The position numbers and the translations under genes are program-made. Shown here in pieces: positions 12,001 to 25,228 of a DNA stretch of 64,000 nt (position 1 is its first letter; each line of letters begins with the position of its first letter). Below the pieces are notes generated by a model that worked only from the letters and a program-made list of their open reading frames with translations, was not told where the DNA came from and did not search any database. The stretch spans positions 6,882,001-6,946,000 of the forward strand of contig JAHRBC010000001.1 of NCBI GenBank assembly GCA_022702545.1, read 5' to 3'. The DNA is from Phycomyces nitens. Taxonomy: Eukaryota; Mucoromycota; Mucoromycetes; Mucorales; Phycomycetaceae.

Positions 12001-15000
12001 TTCCTCCGGGAACAACAATGGTCTTGCTGTAATCATCGAGACGCTTGTTGAGGATACGGCGTTGATCTTCCATAACCTTGACAAACTCCTGTTGGGTCTT
12101 GCAACGACGGAGACGCTGGATAAAGACTACGCGCCATGCCCGGATAATAGAACGAGTCTCGGTCACGATAGTCTGGGTGGGCTTGTAGGTTTTGCGAACC
12201 AAGACATTCTCGCCACGGTCTTGCTTCTTGTGGAGCTTCTTGGCATCAGTGTGATGGAAGATGACATCCTTGGAACCTCTGCGGACGTTCATAACTTCGC
12301 CAGTCTCTCTGGTCTTGGTCACGACTTCACCCTTGGGGCAGACTTCCTTGATGGTGTCAACAACCTTGACAGGAGCATGCTCTGTCTTGGTGATGACGGC
12401 ACCCTGCTCAATAGCCTCGGTAATGCTTCCGATGGGGGATGGAGCGGAGGTTGAAGTTGTGGTGGTCTTCTTGCCAAAGATTGGAATAGTGAACTTCCAT
12501 CTGATGACTGATCGAGTAGAGGTGGACTCGGTATCCTTGTCTTTGTTGGACAAGACAACCTGGGTATCATCCTTTACGACGGTGCCCTTGTAGCCGAGGA
12601 CAAGCTCTTTGTGGTTCTCTAGATAGATCTCACCATCTACATTAAGAGCCCACTTTTGACTGCTGATACCAGCCTCAGGGGATTGAATGACATTGGAAGA
12701 AGGCTCAAGATCGCCTGTAATAAGATATGTTAGACGGCTTGTTTACAATAAAGAATAAGTACATACCCTTGACATCAATGACAAGCTTGCTGCCATAGTT
12801 GATCAAGAGACCATCACGGTAAGTCCAGAGCTGGCTTTGGAAGCTTCTGAGGTTGAGTTTTCGTACGACGAGGTTGGAACCAGCAGTATCGGACTCCTTT
12901 TCGAGTGCCAATACAAGGTCATCCTGATCCTTACGGTTGACTTTGATGAAGAACCAAGCAGAGTCGGGGAAGAAGGCACGACGGATGACTGTAGTAACAG
13001 TAGTTGTGCGGCTGGGCTGACGGACTGAGGTGACAACTGTAGTAGAAGCGTTGTGGCACTCCTTCTCGATCTCATTGTCAGAAAAGATAGGAACATGGAG
13101 TTGCATCACATAGCCATCTCCAGACTCCTCGGTCGAGGCAATAAGCTCATAGCTGTTGGAGCGACGGACGATGCGGATGTAGTAGGTGATATTCTGGATA
13201 CGGACAGTGATGACTCCACGAGCAGAAATTTGGAAAGTCTGATCATAAGAGTTGGACAAGATCCAGCGCTTGTCTAGAATAAGTTTAGAATTATTAGTTT
13301 GATTAAAAAGGCTGGTGGTGTATATACTTACTCTCATTAAGAACAAGGCGGAGCAAGTACTTGTAGTTGACCAGATATCCATCGACGTAGATCCAGAGGA
13401 ATCGCTTGTAATCATCATTATCCTTGAGCTGATAGACACCAACCTGCTTGTTCTCATCGGCAGCAAGGAAGTAGTCCTCAGCACCATATCTGATGAAGAA
13501 CCACTTGTCGGTACTAGGCCACTGGTTGGTGGAAGTGATCTTGTGGATGAAAGTCTCCTTGAGTCCTCTAAAGGCAAGGATTGCAGAGGCAGAGCTGGAA
13601 ACAGCAGACACCTTGCCAGCCTCGACGATCTTTACACCACCACCGGCCTGGGCGACGGGGATGAGACTAGGGATAAGGATCTCCCAACGCTGCTCACGAC
13701 GGGCACCGGCACCCTTACCCTTCTGGTGGGTATGGACCTTCTCTTCCATAACATATACGTCAATGTGAGTATATGTCTCGGAGCGACGGAGTTCCTTGAC
13801 GGACAGAACCAAAGAACGCTTGGCTCTAAGATGGATTAGGCCCTCTTCAGAGTTGTGGTCCCAGATGCGGTCTTCTGGTCTGCCATCATCGGCATGCTGA
13901 ATAGAAAGATGGGCGCGCTCTCCGGAAATGATGGTCTGCTTGGCAGCATCCAATACCAAAGAAGGGTTCTTGAGGTTGTAGATGAGACCATCGCGGTAAC
14001 ACCACAGCTGGCTGGAGAAATCGGTAACCTTGATACGAGTAAGAATTACATAGGCCTCATCGACAGCATCTCCCTGAATGTCCAAGACATAGCCATGCAA
14101 GTGACTCTTAATCAAGAAGTAACCTGTGGGGAAGTTACCCTGGTGAGTCTTGTAACGGACAACCTTTTCAAATCCGGTGGGGATGTAGTCCTCGCTCAAT
14201 TGGAAGGAGTCCTTGCGACCGAGACGAAGAGACTTGGAAGAGCTGGACTTCTTTAGGCTGGATTCTTGCTTTTCGGCAATAGCAGCAACAGGCTTGATGA
14301 GTTGGTCTTTGGTTGTGTCAGTAACTACATCACGAGTGGTAGTTGTGGTTGTAGTAGTCTTGCCATCGACATTAGTGACAACGGTTGTGGGTGCCTGGAC
14401 TGTGGTTGTGGTGTTGACAATAGTCTTTGGGACAGAAGGTTCATGGCTCAACTCTTCTTCTTCGTCATCATCTTCATCGTTCTCTTCTTCTGAATCTGTT
14501 TCCTCTCCTTCAGACTCATTGACCTCCTGGACAGTCAATGGGACTTCCTCGACCTTCTCGAGTACCTCTTCAGTGGTCTCGGTGGTCTCGTTGCCAACAG
14601 TCCGGGTGATGGTGCGAGTTGTGAAGATGGGCTTGGAGAATGTCCAGCGCAACCATTCCTCGGACTGCAGCTTTGATTCTTCTACATTGTTAGCATTAGT
14701 TTTCACGGTACGCAATTGACGCAAACCAATCTGGGCTCCTTCGACGGTGATACGCTCGGCACTCGACACGCCAGCAACAAGGCGTTCGTTTGACTTTTGA
14801 TGAATCTCGCTATTTCCGCTCAATCCCCAGTATTGGGTATCGGAAGATGAAGTCTCTCGGACATGCAACTGGGAACGGAGACCAGACTCTACCATGGCAT
14901 CCTTGAGGGACTGGGAGTCAAGGGCAAGTCCGGTCTGTGTGTTGATAAGGTGACCATCCTGGTAAGTCCAGAACTGCCATCTGTAGGCCTTGAAGTTGAT

Positions 15001-18000
15001 TGCCTGCAGACAGACGGTGTATTCAACTGAGCCGGCCACATCGGTCTTGGAGGACTCGACGACGGTAAGGGCAAGATGGTCCTTGCCATTAAAGGCACGG
15101 ATAAAGAAGGAACCATCAGGGAATCTTCCCCAGCGACGGATGATTGTGCGCTTGGTTATGCGCTCATAACGCTCAGAATCGGCAGTAGACACTTCATGAG
15201 GGGTACTGACGCCTTCGATTGTAAGAGTGGAGTCTGTACGAGAAATCTCGGATCCTGCTCCACGCTTTCCGAACTGAGGTGTAGAAAAGCTCCACTGCTG
15301 GTATTTAAGATCAAGCCCGCCGCGGGCACGGAGTTGAACCTCGGCACCTTCGTGGATCTTGTCGCCCTTGGGACCCAAGACGAGTCCAGAGCGCGACTGA
15401 GGGTGGATGTGTCCATCGACTGAGAGACCCCACAGCTGGTTCTTGCGCTGCTTCTTGAGGCTCTTCTCCTGCCACTGGATAACGCTGCTGTTTGCAAGGA
15501 GGGCACCACCTGCTACATCAATCACAAAGTCGGTCTCCATGTTTGAAAGGCAACCGTCATCACGGTATTGCCACAACTGGCGACGGAAGATCTTGAAGTC
15601 CAACTTGGCAAGAGTGATCTTGGTTCCTTGCTTGCTGTTGTCAATTGTGAGGACAAGCGACTCGTCAGCTTTGGAGCGGACAAAGAACCAGCCCTTGGGG
15701 AAGATGGCATATCGGTGGGTAACCAATTGGCGGTTGGTGGTTGTGCGGGTGGTAATGATGGTAAGGATGACTCTACGGAATCCAACCAGCACAGAAGACT
15801 CGTAGCGACCGTAAAGGATACTCCAGCCGTAGTGTGTGCTAGATTTGCTGCTATCGACCAATTGGACAAACCATTCGCTGTCCTTTTGGAGAAGTCCAAA
15901 GCCGAGCTCATTCTGAGATTGGGAAACGATCGAGCCATCTGTCTTGATAACCCACTGCTGACGAGCATTGTTTGCCTCTTCTACTGACAGTTGGAGCAGC
16001 TTGCCATGGGCTAAGGCATCTGTAATTTGAAAATGTTAGAGATTTTTTTATCTATATGATTACTGTATATTTATTTACCAATAGCTTCGAGAATAAGGCC
16101 AGATGCTACGTGAACAAGACGACCATTGCGGAAAGTCCACTGGAACTGGGCAGCATTGGAAATCTCGAGCTTGCGAAGGATGATTTCAGAGTAAGCCTCG
16201 GCCTTTCTGGGGGTAAATGCAAGGCCATCATGGGCACGAATATAAAAGACATCTTCGGGCCATGCGGCAACGCTGTGTACTGTTTTTTGGATGGTCTGGC
16301 TGCCAGATCTGCGCCATTCCTTGAGGTAGTGAATGGTCCACTCCAAAAGAACCTGAGAACCAGCCTTGTAGCCAAACTGAGGGATCATCAAACCCCATCT
16401 GTACTCTTGCTTGGAAGAGTGGGCACCAAGGGACAGCTTGTAATCACTGCCGTCTTCCTGGGGAATCAATGCCAGGGTAGGCTCTGAGTCCTGGAGCAGG
16501 TAACCCTCGATAGAAAGAGCCCAGCTCTGGGACTTGGTCTCCTGCTGCTTGCTCTGGATGAGGCCGGTGCCTGCAACAATGGCTAAAAAAAATCAACAAA
16601 GTAGTGTGTTATTATGTTTGTATAATAATGACCAAAGGCATTTGATTACTTACAGCTAACATCAATAGCCATGTCGGTTTCGTAGTTGATGAGGCTTCCA
16701 TTAGAGTAGCTCCAGAGCTGATAACGCCATGACTCGCGGCTGAGACGCATCAGACGAATAGACTGGGTAGCCTTATCTGAGGTGAGCACAAGAGGGTTCT
16801 CCTTGGTTGATCCGGTCTGGAATGAGCGAATAAAGAACCATCCAGCGGGATATTGGGCATAGCGGTATGTAACTGTCTTCTTAACAGGAGTAGAGACAAC
16901 TTCGCGAACGGCTACAGATGTATGTTAGGATGATTGTTTGTGGCTATTTACTTTAGACTTACTTTGCTTCTTCTTAAAGACAGGGAGAACAAAATTCCAT
17001 CGCTGCTCCTTCTGTTCTCCTGACTTGGTAGCCAAGAAAACGTTGGACTTGTTCTTCTCATTGGCATTTACCGAGAGAACAAGGTTGCCGAATGATTTGA
17101 TGTGGATGCATCCATCAGCAGTAAGACCCCACTGCTGGTGTTTGCTCTCTAGGTTTTCCTTGTATTGGCAGATCTCGGCACCATTTACAAGGGAGCCACC
17201 CTTGACCTCAAGGACCATTTCAGAGGCCTTGTTGACCAGAGTTCCGTTGTTGTATTTCCAGAGCTGGCGAGAGTAGTTTCCGGTGTCAAGCTTGACGGCA
17301 ACGGCCTGAGCAGCAAGAGTTCCACTCTCGAGGACAGTAAGGACCAATCCTTGGGCCTGACTCTTGACAAAGAACCATCCCTCGGGGAAGACACCAGAGT
17401 GCTCAACAGTGGTGATAGTTTCGGTCTTGTGCTTCTTGAAGACGGGCAGGACAACGCTGAAACGCTGAAGCTGGTTGTTCTTGCTCTTTTTCTGGAGATG
17501 AAGATGAGCGCCTTCACGGTTGCTGAACCAGCTGTCCTTGTATCCGAGCACCCAGGAGGCATCGCTCTGGAGACAGATCTCTCCTTCGGCAGACAGAGAC
17601 CATGCCTGGGTCTTTCCGTTGTTCTCAAATGGAGCATACTGGCATGCATAAGCATCTTCGGCAAGCGAGTTTCCTTCGATACTGAGGACCAGACCAGAGT
17701 GCCTATTGACAATGCGGTGGGTTATGGGGTCGAATGTCCACAATTGGCTGTCATAAGCAGCCTTGCGGAGGGAGTCAATGGTCAGACGGGTGCCAGACTT
17801 GGCGGTAGAGGCAGCCTCGGTACCAATATAATAGCCATTTGTCTGGGATTTCAAGAAAAAGGCATTTTCTGGGAAGGTACCAATGGGAATGCGGGTGCTT
17901 TCTTCTTGATCGATGCTTGAGCTTGTGGAACGGATCGAACGAGCATCTACGGATAATTGATTGTTAGGATTGCAAACCAAGCTTATTGACATACCATCTT

Positions 18001-18817
18001 CCTTGATGTTAGTGAGGTCACGGCCAAGAGGCTTGACGGGGGTTTCGGCAGGGCCAACACTGGGAGCTCTCTTGAGACTAGTGCTTGTGCTCACCGTGGT
18101 GAGTGTGGCTGAAGATGCGGTCTTGATGATCGGGACAATAAACTCCCAGCGCTGCTCTTTACGCTCAAGATGACGCTTGTCCATGAGCTGGAGATGGACA
18201 TGGAGACCTTCGCGACGAGAGAAGAAGGATTCCTTGATGCCAAGAACCAAGGTAGGCTTCTGCTTGAGGTAGACATGGCCTTCAGCAGTAGTGCCAAATG
18301 TTTGATAGTTGTTCTCTGGCTTGCCAGTGGTTGACACCGACTGTTGCACAATATCAGATCCCGCTTTGGCATTGCCTGGTTAAAAAATAATTATTGTGTG
18401 AGTTGCTACTGAAGCACTTTTTGCTTTGGGTGCTATTTCGGGGTTGGTGCACCAATGGTCAAGACGTGCTTCATTTTCATGATTTAAACATTAGAATATC
18501 CGCACGCTCGGAAGCCCCCCGTCAAGGAGATTTCTTGCACGTTGAATGTAGCACCCATCATCGTGTGGACTCAAATTATAGGTAAAGAATGGAAATGTAC
18601 CTTTAGCGACATCCATGACAAGACCAGTCTTTTTGTTGGTGAGATGACCTTGTTCATTATAGTTCCAGAGCTGAGAATCAGCATCTTTTGTGCGAATAGA
18701 TGAGATCACCACGGGCGATCCAGCATCGGGAGTGGGGTTTTCGACCATTAAGACATAGCCGTTGCTGAGGTTCTTGATGAAAAACCAGCCTTCTGGGAAA
18801 TTATCACTAGCAGACAT
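1..18817 (-). CDS. Giant multidomain protein: ten ricin-B-like beta-trefoil domains, helical region, KPTV repeat tail (3' end outside window)
   Basis: Exons I place, all on the minus strand: 18817-18601, 18375-17995, 17946-16963, 16911-16654, 16582-16079, 16019-13332, 13273-12767, 12714-1 (continues). Together they give at least 6,084 codons with one frame held through the 12.7-kb last exon. The start ATG lies directly before the first FPEGWFFIK motif. There is no signal peptide or membrane segment. About ten beta-trefoil domains begin near residues 7, 220, 387, 540, 722, 887, 1078, 1408, 1615 and 1777. Each opens with an FPxGWFFI-like box and carries Q-x-W motifs (SQLWNY, QQWGL, EQRWNF). An acidic linker sits near residue 1298. 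Residues ~1900-2690 are charged and helical, with IRAWRVVFIQRL and VRYWYIILYRR segments. From ~2690 on the protein is tandem 22-31-residue KPTV repeats. The codon choice (GTC, ACC, AAG, GAG) suggests strong expression. Ricin-type trefoils usually bind sugars, but binding here is not shown and no toxin chain is present. A cytoplasmic scaffold or spacer protein is my inference; the function is unknown. Confidence 0.85.
1466..1990 (-). repeat. Helical cassette, copy nearest the left edge
   Basis: This block exists only in the long units of the giant gene. It encodes a charged helical segment with recognisable stretches KTREIAPKEVV, SGWLSGLVNRF, EKVITQVSKVNGRKP and THEHITTHYETVKETI, placed between two KPTV repeats. 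The composition and heptad-like spacing suggest a small helical bundle. It is in frame with the surrounding repeats and replaces part of one repeat found in the short units. Confidence 0.8.
3290..3814 (-). repeat. Helical cassette, middle copy
   Basis: Second copy of the long-unit cassette, 1824 bp from the previous one and almost identical at the DNA level. It is in frame within the giant gene. Confidence 0.8.
6431..6955 (-). repeat. Helical cassette, third copy
   Basis: Third copy, 3141 bp (1824 + 1317) from the middle one. It is slightly more diverged, for example at the SPADEND segment (SPTDEND here) and the nearby IEHATV (IEHATV coded with ggcattgagc). Confidence 0.78.
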
Positions 18818-20886
18818 TTTTTTTCTTCTCTTATGATGATCGTATGGGATTAATGATCAAAGGTTTGTAGTAAAGTTGGGGTTCTTTTTTGGGGGGTAAA
18901 AATGTACACAAGTTATAGAAAATTGATTTTTTTTAAAAAACTAATAGTATAGACAATATTCAAAATGTGAAATAGAAAGAGTATATAATTTTGGTTGTAT
19001 ATAACTGTGTTATACGTAACAGCTTTTTCAAGAAGAAAAAAGCGCCAGGTAAGAAAAGGTAAAGAAGAAGGGAAGCAGGCGAGTGCGCGCGCGAGAAAAA
19101 TAAAAAGTAATAATTTTTTTTGGTTTGACAGGGTTTGACAAATAACTATATTCTGAGCAACTCCCCAAGCGTTTGAGATGATCTTGAAGAGGTGTACAAG
19201 AGTGCCATAAAGGGTTCTGACTGTGATACCTTCTGACTAGGATATTTGAGTGCTACAACGCCTATGTTTCGCTATTTTCGCTCAACGCTCTTGCTAGTCT
19301 TTCTTTTTTTCTTTCCTTCCAGATGCCAATGCCGAGTATTGGTGACACTCGACTGTCTTAATGGGTGCTTCTTTGTGGAACTGAATTGTGAAACGCAGGG
19401 CCAACCTGAGGAGTCTGGCAAGTAATATGAAGAAGAAAATTGGTAAAGAATATGTTTAATAGCTTTGGGTGCCTTGAGTGCCTTGGTAAGTGCTGACACT
19501 AGACAAACTTTGAAGATCGACTGCCAAAACATTGGTGGTTTACAAGTATTAGATATGTAGCCCTAAGCACAACAAAGCATCCCACTCTGCATGCCCACCA
19601 CTGCACCCTCATCAATCAGCTCTTACTGTCTCACCAAAACATTGTCGTTGCACGGTCATACTCTTTTTTGAGCTGCAGTGGAGATTACTTGTATTTATTA
19701 TTAAACACCAGTTTTTCTTGGACGATTTATACGTTTATAAATTTTTATAACCTGTGCACAGAATTACCCTTGCCATTATTAATTTATTGTATGTGGGAAC
19801 AGACCCCCCAAAAACACACACACACACTCTAGAGACAAGTATAAGATGAGATTAAAGATGCTAAAAGGACCCATTCTTTACAGTGCTTTGATATGTGTAT
19901 CACGTTTAAAGAGTATGGCAAATAACCTTAAAAAATTGCGCTGACTAGCCTGATTTTTTGCTCCTTTAATCAAATGATACTTGAATCAAAGATGTCTTGG
20001 AGGCCTATCTGGTTGTACTGGACCTTATAGTAGATAGGCGTGATTATTTTCGGGCCTTGTTCCTATATTGATCGATTTTGCCATTATTCTTGAAACTGGC
20101 ATAGAATAGGAATGTCGATATATGTATAGTATACATTATATTACCATGCTCAGACACTTCCGTACAACCATCAGTCTACATTAGGCCAATTCTCTTTTTG
20201 TATGAGTCTAGACCAGGTGATTTTTTATTTTATGTTTTATGTTTTATGTTTTGATGATCGTAAAATGAGATTTGGAAATAGGATATCTTTGTTTCCCCAA
20301 ATATCATTCCATGATATACCACAATGGCGCCAGTGACCACTTGGAGTCGCTTGATCTATAGGATCTGTCGTGAGTGTAAGAGAAGAAAAAAGGCTCAGAA
20401 TTTGTCTAGCTGGAATCAATAGGGCTATGGGTGTGCACGGCTACGACCTGGCTGAATCCTTTTTATTTATTTATAAATATATAAATATATATGTATATAT
20501 ATAAAAGTCCCAGGTCAAATATATTAAAGCAAGAATATTTCTATTATGATTAGGATTAGGATTATGATTAGGATTTTCAAATACATATATATTACAGGTA
20601 TAAAATTACAATATAATAATAACCATGATTGTAATGATTTCGAGTGTCTAGTGGTGAATTGACACTGTATCACAGTGCGTTGTAGTTTTTCATTCTATTG
20701 GGCTTTACAGGCGATTCTATTTTCTGCGACGAGACCGCAAGAATACCCATAAGGATTAGTAGTATACAACTATAAATGTAAAAATATCGATTTTATAATA
20801 TAAAATAAATTAAGCTATTTGTCTTATGTAACAGCAATAGATGTGTCCATTTGTTACTACTTTTCTTAATTTTTCTTTTTTCTTTT

Positions 20887-20887
20887 T

Positions 20888-20917
<30 letters not shown>
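20887..20917. repeat. (TTC)n microsatellite
   Basis: About ten uninterrupted CTT/TTC units inside a pyrimidine-rich stretch that continues on both sides. It is noncoding. Confidence 0.95.
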
Positions 20918-20918
<1 letters not shown>

Positions 20919-23788
20919 TTGTCTTTTCTTTTCTTTTTGCAATCTTGGCTCTGGTTTGGTATTTAATTACACCTTGGAGATTCATTAGGGCTACAATAGA
21001 TGTAGTCTGAATTGATTATTATATAAACAGGCCTCTTGCTCTTGTGAATATATATATATATATTGTATTATGCATTTTAAAGTATTAAAATAAAATAAAT
21101 AAAAACCTTGGATCAGATCTAAACGGATCACGGAAGGGATAGCATAACTCAATATCCCAATTGATCCATACGTGATACTTTCAAAATAAAATAAAATTGT
21201 CTTACTGTCGGTTTCCGGCTTTCATAAACAATATTGTGACCACTGTCTGTTGACGCCCAAATATACGGAGCAGTGTCCCGTAATGCTGGTATTGAGAATA
21301 TGACTATCAATTGGGCTGTTCTGTCAAGTGAAACTGGTTTCAATAAGGCTCATGCTATTTGGAAGCGACTTTGTCAATGAGCATTTTACTCGAGGAATTG
21401 TCAATGTGGGAAAATGCGATTCTGGTCTGTATGAATATCTTTCAGCTCTTCATAGCCATCATTTTTAATATCGAATGAACCTTTATGTATATGAAGAGTC
21501 GAATGTGTGGTACAATTAACAGACTGCTTGATTCATTTCTTCTGTTCAACATTGACAATGTGATGTCCATCTTGAACACGAACAATCTCCAAACAAGAAA
21601 TGATATTATTTTCGAACAATGGCTCAATCGACCATCAGCTGGTTGGAGGCGTAATAGGTATGTCGAGTGCAAATGATAAAGCACTTCTTCTTTTTTCAAT
21701 AAAGCATACATTTATGCTTTAATAGCATGTCTTTATTACTGATTTAAGACTGGAATGCTCTGAACAGCTTGAGGTTTTTTAAAAAAAAAATGCTACATGT
21801 CAAAATCCAAGAGGTTTGAATAAGATAGAATGCCTTGTGAAAGCTGAGTACAAGACATATGAAAATAGATATTTTGATCATCCCCTTGACAACATTCCTT
21901 AAACACAATTGCTACCAAAGCAATCTTGGTGTTTCATATACAAGACAACCTAATTTGCTTGATTTGTTTTTAGACTTTAGATTTGAAACGCCAACCTTCT
22001 CAATTTAACTAGGTACTTGTACTGACATTTTTGTCTCTGTCTCTCTCTTTTTTTTTATATATATTATATATGGCTGTACACTTTCCCTTGGTTTATTTGC
22101 CATTCTTAGATTGCCTGCCACTCATCTCATGATTCCTCCTTATCTTTTAATATCTCTATTGAATAAAACTAAATGACTTTCATGACCTGGATCCAACAGC
22201 TGGTCAGGGACTATTATAGCAAGAGATATGGGTTACAGCACAACTGTCTTTTTCCGATAAATACAAGATTTTATACTTGTCATACGATTAAGGGCCAATA
22301 TTCGTGTGGGTCCTACCCACGGCACACTATGTAAATTAAAGTAGCCTCGATTTGTACCAGGATTACAAATCGTTGTCTATATAGTACCCTTTCCACTCTA
22401 CCCCCCAAAAAAAATTCATAGTCCTGAGAAAATGGGCTTTTTTTTCATGTTAGTAAAAGCCTTTATGTGCTACATTTTATTGATCAACATTTACAGTATT
22501 CTTCAAAGTCTATTTGAATATAATGAAAAATACATTCACATCACTTTTACTCTCAAAACATATCTCGACTCATGTTTGTTTAAACAATATAACGTTCTCT
22601 CGGCCTTAAATATACAGTATTGTTTTGGTCGAAACTGTTGCCCGTAGGACAATCATTCGTACAATGGAATACACTCCTATCCATATAGAGTTCGACTCAG
22701 GGACCACCATATATCTCTCTTTCTCTCCTCTCTTACTTTGCCTGTCTATTTTTGCGCACAATATCCATGTGGCTTACGGGCACAATATTTTGAGAGCTTT
22801 TTCCTGAATGAATGAAATGTAGCTTGGAACTATTAGAAATCGTGTCACTTTTTTTTATGTGTGTATATACATTTTTCAATTACCATATTTCACTTGTTAA
22901 ATAATCAAGTATTTATGTCCCACCAATAAGTATGTGAATTCTTTACAGCCTTGTCATTTTATGGTTATTAATGCATAGAGGTACACTCATCTGCGTCTCT
23001 GTCGATCTCTAGTTCGCCAGTGCACGAGCCTAGATCTGTGTGGATGTGGTCTCGCCTGGGCCTCTGGGATACCTTATTCAGAATTAATGGGTATATGATG
23101 TACAAAGGTATAGATTTTATCATGCCACTTTATACCAGTGCACAATCTCATACACAAATTAATAGTTTCATGTTTAGAGTATATATGCTCTTATTGTATT
23201 TGAGAATCATATATGCTGTACGGGGACTATTCTTGACAAAAAAAACCCACATTTTCTATTAATATCAAAATGTCAAAGAGTTTTTAGCATTTGCTCAAAC
23301 AATTTCCAATGACCCCAAATGAATTATGCAAATGTTAGATTCATTAATTAGACAAATGATCCAACGATTCAAACAATGACAATAATACTGATAACGAATA
23401 AAGACCTGGAAAACACCAGCTTGGATTTTGAGGAGCAACAATATCTATCTTTTTTGTATCTTTTTTTTTCTTGGTTTATCCTTTATTATTTAATCAAATC
23501 TTTAATAAGAAAAGGACTGCAGAGTATATGCATGTTACGGCTTGCAACAGGCAGAATGCCTAGGTACTAAACTATATATTTCTTAAATATTGACCGGTTC
23601 AATGTCGCTATTTTTTTTTTGGATTAAATAATAATTATAGTATAAAGACTATATTTCATACTGGTTGGAAATAAAAGCTTAATTGTGTGTTGAAAATTGC
23701 CAACTGAATTATTGAATTGGACTGTAAACCCATTACTGTCAACTTGACAAGAGGTGTGGCCATGACCATGGGTTCTTGAGAACAATAG

Positions 23789-23797
23789 TTATATATT

Positions 23798-23821
<24 letters not shown>
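23789..23821. repeat. (AT)n microsatellite
   Basis: Alternating AT tract in the intergenic desert, broken once by a TTT. Confidence 0.95.
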
Positions 23822-23830
<9 letters not shown>

Positions 23831-25228
23831 ACTTTTACCTTGTGCAAGTGATACCATTAGTTTTGAGAGGGAGCCTAAAATAATATATATATATCAATGT
23901 TGCTTTCATGAGTTCCATGAGATACAATACATGTCATCTCAGATCAAGCGTTAAGTATAATTGAGATCGATGACTAAACGTCGCAATAATATACACCCAA
24001 TAGTATCATTACACCTGTGATATTTTTATAGGTTTGTTTCCATGGTTATATGGAATACCTTTGGCACCCAAAATTTTTAAGGACAAACTTCTTGGTTGGT
24101 GGTAAATATAATATCCGTGCATAAATAAGAATTATGCCTTTTGAATATATTTCCGTCTTGTATGCTGAACAATGATATATTGTATGGCTATAGAGTCAGT
24201 CGAAAAGTCCAATGAATAAGCAAGACGTTTTAAAATAAAGTAAGTGAGCTTTGTGAGTGTTTTTAGTAGAAAAGTTTAAATTTAAAACAATGGATAGAAT
24301 CATGGTAATGACAATAGAGAAAAAGTCAGAGCACAATCGGCAGTTCAACAAGTTTTCTCGGTGGTTCTTTGATGGAATGCGTTTCGAATAAGCATGTTTT
24401 TTTTTTCGTAAGATTTGTAAAGTGAACTGCTACCCTCACACAAGTCCATACTTTTCAATATGTTATTGTTGCCCTTTAATTACAGCAGTTTATTTCGTCC
24501 TTATAGGCTACCGAATACCTCTTTGTGTTCCTTTTTTAAAAAAAAAGTTTTTTTTTTTTACATTAAGCATATCTTGTACAATAACAGCTACTCTGGCTGT
24601 CGTACTTGGTAAATAAATAATAGAGAGGAAAAGTATAATAAAAACATATCAATCCTCTCTTTTTTTTTATTTTCGGTCTGTTTGAAGCTCAATATGTACA
24701 CCACTACACGGTGATACCTTGGAACAATGTCCGGTTCGAAACTAGAGAATGTTCGGTATGAACATTGTGTCCGGTCCATTACTGAAATATGTCCGGAATT
24801 CAAGTCGAAAATACAAATATTTTCATACCAGTAATATTCAGGACAAATAACCGGCTGTAGACCGAGAATTGTTTTACACTTTCATATACACTGACTGGCG
24901 CTTGGGCTGTGATTCTACTTGGAATCTGCAGTGATAAATAGATTTTTTCTATAGAGAGAGATAAAGGTGTAATTATTTACAACATACAGCATATATACAA
25001 AGGTAGTATTTTCTGCACCTTTCAGGTCAATATTTCTTTACATAACTTCCCGTACAACATCGTCTACAAATATGGTGGATTCAAATCACAATGTTACTCT
25101 TTAGAGACCTGATCTGGTCAAAATTACTGTTTGTGTTTGGTTTCAATATCCGCCAAGTGTCCAAAGCTTATCAAAGTATCTCAAAGAACTAAATTCCAAG
25201 TTCATCACTCTTCATCATCTTTCTCATC

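Larger units (their letters stand above)
18818..25228. other. Gene-free AT-rich stretch
   Basis: About 6.4 kb between the start of the giant minus-strand gene and the FKBP gene. The first few hundred bases must hold the giant gene's promoter. I found no frame with protein-like composition, no splice-linked exons and no RNA gene. It holds simple repeats (a TTC run near 20.9 kb and AT runs near 20.5, 21.05 and 23.8 kb) and a cluster of three TGTCCGG heptamers near 24.73-24.80 kb. Confidence 0.6.

Noticed and set aside
12705..13577. A separate minus-strand gene starting with MPLEDSRR
   Set aside because: The first part is an off-frame reading of exon 6 of the giant gene plus an intron. The rest is exon 7.
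14213..14719. Plus-strand frame with a Ser-rich run in the 14.2-14.7 kb region
   Set aside because: Antisense of the acidic Glu/Asp linker of the giant protein; GAA/GAG read backwards gives Ser/Phe.
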